A DNA stretch of 64,000 nt from Favolaschia claudopus (Eukaryota > Basidiomycota > Agaricomycetes > Agaricales > Mycenaceae), in assembly GCA_037176885.1 (NCBI GenBank), contig JAWWNJ010000161.1:310001-374000 (forward strand), given 5' to 3'. A program made the translations under genes and the position numbers. Each line of letters opens with the position of its first letter. The stretch's first letter is position 1. The notes under the pieces are model-generated. The model did no database searches, had not been told where the DNA came from, and saw only the letters and a program-made list of their open reading frames with translations. Shown here one piece after another: positions 55,910-64,000 of this stretch.

Positions 55910-57178
55910 ATGATGCCGGCGATGCTCACCACCCATCCGTCAATTCTGGAGCGGCTGCCCAACGAAATGCTCGCGGAAATCGTTCAGTACATACCTCGGA
56001 AAGACTTGCTCTCAATCTGCACCACTTCTCGTCTTCTGAGTCGCCTTTCGATTCCATTTCTATACCGCACGATCTACGTCTCGGACACTGATATCAAAAA
56101 GCTCAAGAATATCTTGGATGTAATGGAGAAATATACCGATACCAAAGATCCGTTGTCGCGCCACGTTCACGAGTTCTGGCTTTTGTTGACCCATGAATCG
56201 TGAGATAAACTTCATCTGCATCTTCGATGTGCATAATGCTAACAAGAAGCAAGGAATATCCCGCAGGACATTTGCAAGCGCCTTTTGGGCACACTCTCAG
56301 GCTTCTCAAATATTCGCCGACTCAACCTCGTCAGCCACATCCGCGATGAATCGCGTCTCCGCACATTTCTCCAAACCGCTCATTTTCCCTCCTTACTCAA
56401 CTTCCAATACATCACGGACCCAATCGAAGCCGACGACCTCACTGTCTTCCTTAATCATCACCCTACCCTGACGAAACTCCTACTCACGTGCCGAAACACG
56501 TATCATTGCCCTCTCGGCGAAATTCGTCTTCCATGTTTGCAGCAATTTTCCGGGAATAGCTGTTTCGTGAAGTCGCTCGTGTGTGAGCGGACATTGCAGA
56601 TTATGTGCATCTTCTTTGCCATGGACGAACTTCCCACCGTCTTGGAAAGGTTGGAGCCGATGATTCATCCCGATGGTCATATTCTTGTGGTGACAGGTGT
56701 GTCCCTCGACTTACCCGTCGCCGTGCGACAAGTGGCGGACAAGATACCCAACACGATGTATCTTATCTTCCGTGATCTGGTGGAGGATCCCGCACTCGTT
56801 CGTCTCTTTCTCATTTCAATCCCTGGCAATAATGCCGAATTATGCCCTTGTTTGGTCAGACCTCGGAAGACGTGAACGAAATCGAAACACAGCTCAAGAA
56901 ATTCAAAGATCTCGGATGTCTCGAACTTGACACTGTCAGCAAGTCCCGCGTTTACTCTGCGATGGAGGATGAGGCGGATTTAGCAGCTGTAGAGAAGTGG
57001 GGTCACGTGTGCAAGTCGCTTCATCGTGTGGTTTTACGTGAGTCTTATTCTTCAATTTGTCCTTCTCAGTCGCATCTCTCATACTAATCATCGCACAGAC
57101 GGCCGCCATTGGGTATACGAGCACCCTGGCTGGGAAGTTACAGACTCCCTCTCGCCATTCGAGATGCTCTTACAGTAA
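55910..57178 (+). CDS. F-box protein, 363 aa, with retroelement in its promoter
   Basis: Four exons (55910-56199, 56254-56797, 56860-57037, 57099-57178) join in frame through GT-AG introns of 54, 62 and 61 nt. The N-terminus SILERLPNEMLAEIVQYIPR with LLSICTTSRLLSRLSIPFLYRTIYV is a classical agaric F-box. The rest has leucine-rich units (IRRLNLVSHIRDESRL, LLNFQYI, LTKLLLTCRNTYHCPLGEI) and ends VYEHPGWEVTDSLSPFEMLLQ. It is a likely SCF ubiquitin-ligase adaptor. A Penelope-like element ends 30 bp before the ATG, and a 7.3-kb MULE sits beyond it. The original promoter has therefore been moved about 11.8 kb away, apart from a 147-bp remnant. The coding region itself is intact. An in-frame second Met (MMPAM) is present. 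Confidence 0.85.
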
Positions 57179-58297
57179 TGATCTGAGGGAGAATCCGGAG
57201 TATGCGACACTGGTTGTATGAACATTCCATGTTTTGTTTCCTCGAATTTTTACGGCTTCGCATTGAAGACTTGAAGTGGAGAATACAGATTTGTGACTCT
57301 GCGCGTGAAAAGAAAGAAAGAAAAGCCATCTATTTGAAATGATCTTTTTCGAGTTTTGATTCAATTGCATTTTCAGCTTCGGCAAGTTATACATTTATTC
57401 TAATCGAGCAAGCGTAAGTGAGCCGGGCTCAAGCCGGCTTAAGCTTGAGCTAAGCAACGGGGAGCCACCTTGTGAAATACTGTAACTCGGTTCTATCCAA
57501 GCTGAGCCGAGCCGCGGCAGATCGACCGTCGCCGAATCGGATAATACCCGTCATCGGCCATGAGGACAGGTCACTGTGACGCACTTGCGTGACGCGAACC
57601 CTCTTTGCTCTCTCCCTCATCATTTGACAGAGAACCTCAAGGCGCTTAGTGAGACTCGTCCTGCGACGATCTCTACCTTACGCCGGCCTTTTTCAGCACG
57701 AAATCGATCTTGTACTTACTCTGACTTACTCACACACTGCCGAAGAGTCTCGGAGGCGGGCGCAAAGACTTGGACCGGGCCCATTGAAAGGATCTGTGCT
57801 AAACTGTTTTGTTCACTAGCTGATCCGTCATCGGAGTCAGTGCGAGTGAACTTGAGAGTTTTCTTGCTTTTCTCAGCCTGATACCGGAATTTCACGACGC
57901 CCGAATCCCGGATGAGTTGCCTTCTACGGATTTTTTATGGGCCGTTTACTAATTATTTACCAGACGGGCTGTTTCAGCTGAAATGATTATCTTTGCAGCA
58001 AGCGGTACTCATTTCGACTGGCCTGCTAGCGGTGGAGCTAAATAACACTAACTCAGTCAGCTTCAGGTACCAACGGCTCATACTCACATCCTTATCTCAG
58101 CTGGTGTGATCGGTGAATTCGAAACCCTCCTAGACAATAATCAACGATAGAGATTCAAATGGCAAGGCAATCAACAAAATCCCCGTGATAATTACTCCTG
58201 GTCGAAATTTTCTCCGGACATCTCGGCCAAGTTCCGCCCATATAAATATAATCCAGCCTCCAGCAAAAAGTACGCTCTCGTCTCCCTTCCCATCCAC
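57179..58297. other. 1.1 kb intergenic with a TATA box at its end
   Basis: Between the F-box gene and hydrolase B. It contains a GC-rich palindromic stretch around 57421-57460 (AGCCGG...CTTAAGCTTGAGCT) and scattered short frames, but no gene was recognised. Confidence 0.45.
58241..58248 (+). promoter_or_regulatory. TATA box of hydrolase B
   Basis: TATAAATA stands 57 bp before the ATG at 58298 on the same strand. Confidence 0.6.
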
Positions 58298-59713
58298 ATG
58301 GCGGTTCTGATCATTCAGAAGTCCTCGTACCCATGGCTGCTGCTCCTCGCAGTCGTCCTCGGCGTCTGTTGTACATATGCTCTATCCCTTATCGCACACT
58401 CCACTGGCAATCGCCTTCCTCATGCCGTGGATCCTGGCCTCGCAAGTCTCCCTGTCGAATGCCGTGCTCGACAGATCTATCCAGAAGACTGGGTTGAAGG
58501 CGGCGCATATGTCTCATTACCCATGGGTCGAGTAAGTAATTTCTGGTCTTTTTTCGTATCAAATTTTCGCTCACATTGACCTGCGCACAGGTTAGATACT
58601 GGCTAGTCGGCCCAACAAGCGGCAGAAGGGTAAGCAGCCCCTCATTTATACACAACCAGCGGGCGCCGCGAAGATTACTGAAATTTTGATGTATCCCACC
58701 AGCTCACCCTCATTCCCGGCCTAACATACCCAGCTCTTGTCTTCGCAGGGCTCCTTCCCATCCTCATCGCCGCGAACTACCAGGTCCTCGTGTTTGATTT
58801 ATACGGCCGCGGATACTCCGACGCTCCACACGGTGTACCATACGATGCTCAGCTCTACGTTACGCAAATTGCGCTCCTGCTGCAACATATCGGCTGGGAG
58901 AAGACTCATGTCGTGGGGTGGAGCTTTGACGGTGCGATTGGTGCCGCGTTTATTTCGAGATTTCCTGAGTTGGTGGAGAGGGATGTGATTCTGATTGCGA
59001 GCGCAGGAGCGATCGTGAGTGTCTGTCTTACTTAAACTTCAATGTCTTATCTCTCAATTTCGAATTGCTGACTTGTTTTCAGGACTCGGTATATCTCGCG
59101 AGACTGCGGTGTTTGCCTTTCGTTGAATCAATATTCCTTCTCATGCTCAAAATATTGCGGGTGAGTACCCTCGTGTGAATGATGTTCTTTCGCTTATGAC
59201 TATGCTCTAAAGAGTAAACCAAAATCTGATTTAGAGGAGGTAGTGCTCCAGTTTTTCAATCATACAAACCCACCGCTGACTTCTGGTTCCGGATAAGATC
59301 GTGCAATTACAGCATCAACATCTGTCTGGATTTAGACGCGCACTCCATTCCACTCTTCGGAGCCGCTTGGTTTCCGATGCCAAATCGAGCTATGATTCCG
59401 CTTCCTGGAAGGCAAGACGTGTGTTGCTTCTTCGTGTAAGTACTTGCCTCTTCTCTTCCTCTTCACGATCTAATCTCCCATCCGGACTTTCTGTGATTCG
59501 AGTAGAACTGCGGACGACCTGGCTCGTCCAGATGAAATGAAAGCTCTGTTCTCTACGAATCCAGCGCATAAGCCGGCACATATTACGACTGTGAACATCT
59601 ACGGCGCAGCGCATGATATTGTTCATACGCATCCGGAGGCGGTTGGCGCTGCGATAAGGACGTTTTGGGGGGATCAGGTTTGGGTTTGGAGATCGAAGTA
59701 CGAAAAGATTTGA
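58298..59713 (+). CDS. Membrane-anchored alpha/beta hydrolase, copy B, altered nucleophile motif
   Basis: Exons 58298-58531, 58591-58629, 58703-59014, 59083-59160, then from about 59299, with a last exon ending at 59713, follow the same plan as the paralogue at 3613-5359. The N-terminal helix is WLLLLAVVLGVCCTYALSL. Shared blocks are DPGLASLPVECRARQIYPED, VSLPMGR, VFDLYGRGYSDAPHG and LLLQHIGWEKTHVVGWS. At the nucleophile elbow copy A has GFSMG, but here it reads GWSFDG, so the second Gly of GxSxG is Asp. The C-terminal VNIYGAAHDIVHTHPE keeps the likely catalytic His. The Asp at the elbow may weaken or change activity. Substrate is unknown. The protein is probably about 330 residues long. Confidence 0.8.
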
Positions 59714-59924
59714 TAATTTAATCTGGATTCTGTTTGTGAGACTTGCTTTAATTTCACAGGAAATTCGAGTCTCCCTTCTTTCCAGGTCTTGCACAGGCTT
59801 GAGTTGAAACCCAAAACAGAGTCGTGTTTGTGGTTTGAGTACTGGCTGACATCAGCAAAAATACGTACTGATACTGCGCTTGGGAAATTGTGACCTATGT
59901 GACAAACTGCTCCTTTTCTTCGCC

Positions 59925-61661
59925 ATGACCACGACAGCGTTCATTCGCACCGAATTGCTCTCGCTGCTTCCTCAGAAGACCCGCATACGCGAGAATACAC
60001 GTTCTTACAGCCCACCTCCTACCGATCTACGTTCTATCATCGACTCCATTCGTCCTGAGCTGTCTCGCTACGATGCCGAAATTTCCCGGCTCAGAGCAGA
60101 GCTCAAAATATTGGAAGAAGATCGTTTGGAGTTGGAAACCTTCCACGACGAATGTTACTCGCTTCTTTCACCCATACGCCGCCTTCCCCCGGAAATTCTA
60201 TCACATATATTCGCCCAACATGACTTGGCATCCACTCCGATCCTCGACAACGCGCAGCCGCCGCAGCCGCCTCTCCCGACTGCCTTTTTGCGACTCGCAC
60301 ACGGTCCTCTCATGGTTGTATCACAGGTGTGTGCTCGATGGCACGACATCGCCATAGGCACGCCGACCCTCTGGGAGAGCGTCGATTTGGAATCGATTTT
60401 GTGGGAAACTTCCGACAGAGTCACGGCGAAGATGATGGGCATCTTGGAGGAAGTTCTGGAACGAGGGAGGAATTCATCTCTCTTCATCGCTATTCGGGCT
60501 CCAGGGGGGACACATTTACATATTCCCTCGCTCGAACTACTGGCGAAACACGCCGAACGATGGAAGTGGATTAGCATTGCGGGATTGTCGCTGGACTTAA
60601 CTGGACTTTCTGCCGCGAGGGGGAATATGCCGCGGCTCACGTCACTTTCGTTGTACGGAGACTTCTCAGCAAATTCTATCTCGACGTTCAAGGATGCCCC
60701 GCGGCTGGAGTCCGCCGAATTTGGCTGTACGCCAGGCTCATGGGACGTTCTACAACAACTTCCGCTTAGCCAAATTCGGAGTCTTATGTGCTTCGAACCG
60801 CTGGGTTTCGCGGCCGCCATGGGGAACAATCCACTACCCTGCCTTGCCTTACTCTCGCACCTGGTAGCGCCGGTCGACTTCGAGCTACGGTTGACGCCTA
60901 CGGTTATCCATCATAACTGGGATCTAACTCCGCCGATCCCCCATACCACATCCAACATCTCGTCTCTCCTCATAGAATTTCTCCAGCATTTCCCAGAACC
61001 TCAAATCGGTGTGACGGTCGCCAAAATTCTCGACTCTCTCACCCTCCCCGCTATCAAGCAAATCGAATTCGATGCCGAGCAATATTCGGTTCCCTGGCCC
61101 CATAATGAATTCCTTGCTTTGGGCAAGCGATCAGGATTCAGCACGCAGCTACAAGCTCTTCATCTATGGGACGTCGTCATTACTCAATACGAGTTGATAG
61201 AATGTCTGGGTGAATTACCCGTGCTCGAGCGTTTGGCGCTTTCGGATTTCCCTGCGGATATCGTCTCTGACGCTCCAGAACACTTGTTGATTACGGATGA
61301 CCTGCTCGTTACGCTCGAGGATAGATCGATTGTCCCCCGCCTCGCCTCTCTCGGCTTACAGGGGCTCTTGAAGTTCGACAACGAGGTTTTGCTGAAGCTG
61401 ATTCTGTTGCGGCTTGATTTACTCGGGGATGGAGAGTTTAACGTGGAGTTGTATTGGCTGAAGGGATGCTTCAGAGAGTTTGAGAAAGATATTGAAGATC
61501 GGATTTCGCAGTTGAAGCGGTGTCAGTTCTTTTTTGGCCCCGCGAATGATGAAATTATGTTCGTTATTTCTTCATTCATTTGCCCATGGAACTCACGATT
61601 TGCAGTGGAGATCCAGAATAATATCCACGTACCGAGTATCGTCCTCCCTTCATTTATTTGA
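59925..61661 (+). CDS. F-box protein with N-terminal coiled coil, 578 aa
   Basis: A single long exon from ATG 59925 to a stop at 61659-61661. Residues 30-75 form a coiled coil (ISRLRAELKILEEDRLELE), followed by the F-box signature PIRRLPPEILSHIFAQHDL and VSQVCARWHDIAIGTPTLWESVDL, the commonest F-box arrangement in agarics. The rest is leucine-rich (LTSLSLYGDFS, LESAEFGCTPG, LQALHLWDVVI, LERLALSDFPA). It probably acts in an SCF ubiquitin ligase with an unknown substrate. No intron is needed, although relatives often have one near the 3' end; the last 60 residues, from about FGPANDEIMF, look less conserved and could be read from an intron. Confidence 0.85.
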   Translation: MTTTAFIRTELLSLLPQKTRIRENTRSYSPPPTDLRSIIDSIRPELSRYDAEISRLRAELKILEEDRLELETFHDECYSLLSPIRRLPPEILSHIFAQHDLASTPILDNAQPPQPPLPTAFLRLAHGPLMVVSQVCARWHDIAIGTPTLWESVDLESILWETSDRVTAKMMGILEEVLERGRNSSLFIAIRAPGGTHLHIPSLELLAKHAERWKWISIAGLSLDLTGLSAARGNMPRLTSLSLYGDFSANSISTFKDAPRLESAEFGCTPGSWDVLQQLPLSQIRSLMCFEPLGFAAAMGNNPLPCLALLSHLVAPVDFELRLTPTVIHHNWDLTPPIPHTTSNISSLLIEFLQHFPEPQIGVTVAKILDSLTLPAIKQIEFDAEQYSVPWPHNEFLALGKRSGFSTQLQALHLWDVVITQYELIECLGELPVLERLALSDFPADIVSDAPEHLLITDDLLVTLEDRSIVPRLASLGLQGLLKFDNEVLLKLILLRLDLLGDGEFNVELYWLKGCFREFEKDIEDRISQLKRCQFFFGPANDEIMFVISSFICPWNSRFAVEIQNNIHVPSIVLPSFI

Positions 61662-62060
61662 CCGCATCTTCTTCAACCACAATTCAAGTTCGGTTTCCGA
61701 CTACTTGTGTGCCTGATCACCACGAATTGCAACGATTAGGGTGTCGACTCTTCATCTGCCTCGATCTTCTACCTGTCTTTCTCCCGGCTATCTTTTGGTT
61801 ATAAACGTGCGTAGCCCCTGCCATTCCTTCGACAACACCGGTTTGAGGCAAGAAGTAATCGCGAATCCCGAAACTTGTATCGATAATTCAGGTTGAATTC
61901 GGTTCAAATAGTCGCTATCGTCCAAGTGACTTCGAGCTCTCATGAGTTTCATGCTACCTTCCCCCTTCCTGGTTTTTTTTAAATGAGTCAGTTCTCGTGA
62001 TTCAATGATCAATCTCGCCCTCGACTTCAACTTCGACTTTCGCCGCGTGTTGAAACTCAA

Positions 62061-62331
62061 GTACTGTACTAATTCGACCGATTGTTCACTGGGTGTCACC
62101 CGTCACCCAAATCGTTCACCGGACAAGTTGTTCACATCATGTCAATCACATCAAAACTACTATATATGGTATGTCGGCACAACTCGGCAAGCGCCGGCCG
62201 AAGATTTTTTCGATTTTCTTGCCTGTTTTGGGCCAAAAAACTCGGTGTCACCCGTCACCAAGTTCAAAAAAGTTCAGTTCACGGCCGGCCGTCACGCATA
62301 ACGTGAACAACCGGTCGAATTAGTACAGTAC
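62061..62331. mobile_element. Small TA-flanked MITE, about 270 bp
   Basis: GTACTGTACTAATTCGACCG, then TTGTTCAC, at 62061 is matched by its reverse complement ending at 62331. If the outer TA is the target duplication, the element spans 62064-62328 with ends CTGTACTAATTCGACCG, as in Tc1/mariner-derived MITEs. The inside holds two copies of GTGTCACCCGTCACC (about 62092 and 62248). There is no coding capacity. Confidence 0.75.
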
Positions 62332-62582
62332 ACGACGAATGAATCACCCTATCAAATATCCTGATGTCAATTCTCAATGCCACGCGTTTCAATCGCATAC
62401 GTACCCGATCATATGCTTAACCTAGCCTTGACCTAGCTGCATGTTAAGCAAATGCCAAAGATTTTTCCCCAACGCTCTCACACGGTGACATGGCAATCTC
62501 CGTCGGATCATTCGGCAATGTGCTCGGTTTGTCTCCGAAATCAAACCCACGATGAGTCAGACGCGTCTTGTTTCTCACTCTC

Positions 62583-64000
62583 ATGGCCACCACGACAGAG
62601 CAGACGCCCCTCATCCCCAAGCCCGCCGCGGTCTACCCAACAAGACGAGACTTTGCCTTCCTCATCACTGGTATCCTTAGGTATGCGTATCCTATCGAAT
62701 CCATGGTCTTTTAGCGCGTCTGACACCGTGCAATCTACCTCATTCGACAATCTTTTCATCGACCTTCGTATTTGACTTTCACGACACGAAAATCCCTAGT
62801 TTCGCGTTCATCGGAAGTCTCGATGGAACCATTGTGGCCACTCTGCTCAGCACCATCGGCTCCTCGCTTCAATCTATGCAGTATAGCTCTTGGATTGGCA
62901 CAGCGTATATGCTCGCTCGCACGGCGGCGACTCCGCTCTTCGGACGTCTTGCTAACATTCTTGGACGACGACCAAGTATCGTGTTTGCGGGGGTTTTATT
63001 CGCGGTGGCTACGGTTCTGTGCGGATTTGCAGAGAATATGTACGTTTCGATTTGTCTTTCTCTTCTTCAGCGGCTAATAAGGATTGGATGAAGGACCCAA
63101 CTCGTAGCGTATCGTGCATTAGCTGGAATTGGCGGAAGTGGGTTGACGGTCGTCGGGAGTATAATCCTCTCCGATATTGTCCCACTCAAAAGTCGGGGTC
63201 TGTACCAGGGATGTAAGTATCCGGATCCTTTTCACACCACCTGCTCTCCATTGATTACTTCAAATCAGTCATGAACATCTCCTGGGGCCTCGGCGCCGCC
63301 GTCGGTGCCCCTCTTGGCGGTTACCTCGGCGACACCATCGGCTGGCGCTCCGCATTCACCTCTCAAGCGCCCATCCTCTCTATCGGTCTTATATTCATAT
63401 TCTTCTCCGTTCGCGAGCCGGAATCTATCCTTAACGCCCAACGTACGACGCTTCTTGCGAAACTGCGGAGGATCGATTACGCGGGGACAGCGAGTCTGGT
63501 CGGAGCGTTGCTGAGTTTCGTCGTTGGGATGGAGTATAAAACGGTGTCGGGGCATGGGTGGAGCGAGATGGTGGTGTGGGGGTGGTTGATTGCTTCGTGA
63601 GTGATTCTCTCGGATCGCATATGTCTCATCAATGACTGGGCAGAGCATTATTTACCACCTCATTCCTTCTGGTGGAATACAAGATCGCCGCGGAGCCGAT
63701 TCTGGCGGTGTGGATGCTCAAGCAGGTGCGTCTCCTTCAATCGTTCCTCTATCGCATTCACTCTTGCTAATCGAGTTCCCTGCTTAATCTCCTAGCGCAC
63801 GCCCTTCTTTGTGGCAACCGTACGTTCCTCCGTCTCATAATATGTTCATTCATTCATCTATTCATTCGCAGCACAACTTCCTACTCTCCCTCCTCACATT
63901 CTCAACCCTCTACAATGTGCCCCTGTACTTCACCGCGGCGCGGCTCCTCCCCGCCAGCATCGCCGGCCTCCACCTCACTCCCAATTCTGCGGCGGTCGCG
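62583..64000 (+). CDS. MFS transporter, DHA2-like (14 helices), 5' part
   Basis: The ATG at 62583 begins TTTEQTPLIPKPAA and DFAFLITGIL. After an intron comes FLGSLDGTIVATLLSTIGSSL, the start of the transporter (DHA2 motif D1-like). Next are SSWIGTAYMLARTAATPLFGRLANILGRR, which carries the MFS loop motif (G-x-L-A-x-x-x-G-R-R), then YRALAGIGGSGLTVVGSIILSD and GLGAAVGAPLGGYLGDTIGWR (antiporter motif C type). Later helices are SLVGALLSFVVGMEY, KIAAEPILAVWMLK and NFLLSLLTFSTLYNVPLYF. Short introns lie near 62680, 63050, 63213, 63600, 63725 and 63820. The gene runs past the window end. Likely a proton-coupled exporter of drugs, amino acids or siderophores; the substrate is not readable. Confidence 0.88.

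Noticed and set aside
57421..57460. Palindromic GC-rich stretch as a terminator or regulatory hairpin
   Set aside because: It is short and imperfect, with no conserved partner in the window; eukaryotic genes do not use such terminators.

Overview
This 64 kb window looks like nuclear DNA of a mushroom-forming basidiomycete (Agaricomycetes). The supporting signs are dense short introns (about 50-67 nt) with GT-AG ends and CTAAC-type branch sites, several F-box/leucine-rich proteins, avidin-like biotin-binding proteins, short-chain-length secreted proteins such as a cupredoxin, a membrane-anchored GH5 exo-beta-1,3-glucanase, and transposon families typical of this group. No rRNA, tRNA or CRISPR was recognised.

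Layout. 0-9.4 kb holds the start of an avidin-like gene (minus, cut by the window edge), a 439-bp inverted-repeat element, a secreted cysteine-rich duplicated betagamma-crystallin-like protein (+), an alpha/beta hydrolase (minus) whose last exon contains telomere-like repeats, a cupredoxin (+) and an unknown secreted protein (minus). 12-22 kb holds a weak membrane-protein fragment, the GH5 glucanase, an F-box protein and a zinc alcohol dehydrogenase, all on the minus strand. 22-28 kb is a nest of inverted-repeat DNA transposons inside one another. 28.6-41.5 kb holds an F-box gene, a 3.7-kb non-autonomous MULE with a perfect 9-bp target duplication, a large ectodomain membrane protein, an F-box gene with a decaying 3' end, a 794-bp perfect-ended hairpin element, and a second, complete avidin gene.

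44-56 kb is the most striking part. A 7.3-kb autonomous MULE (43975-51258, perfect 9-bp duplication) carries a spliced, open transposase gene. It joins a WRKY/GCM-type zinc finger and a DDE core to a ubiquitin-protease-like domain, a PHD finger, a Tudor-like segment and a basic tail. Only 147 bp further is a Penelope-like retroelement of the endonuclease-lacking type (51406-55880, 11-bp duplication). Its two 452-bp direct repeats each contain a complete type I hammerhead ribozyme on the element's sense strand. Together these two insertions put about 11.8 kb of transposon DNA directly in front of an F-box gene whose ATG now lies 30 bp from the retroelement.

56-64 kb holds that F-box gene, a second alpha/beta hydrolase paralogous to the one at 4-5 kb but with an altered nucleophile motif, a long F-box gene, a small TA-flanked MITE, and the 5' part of a 14-helix-type MFS transporter. 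Two gene families (avidin and alpha/beta hydrolase) therefore each occur twice in the window. The genes do not form an evident pathway; the region reads as an accessory, transposon-rich, F-box-rich chromosomal segment. Exon borders given are my own readings of splice signals and have not been tested.
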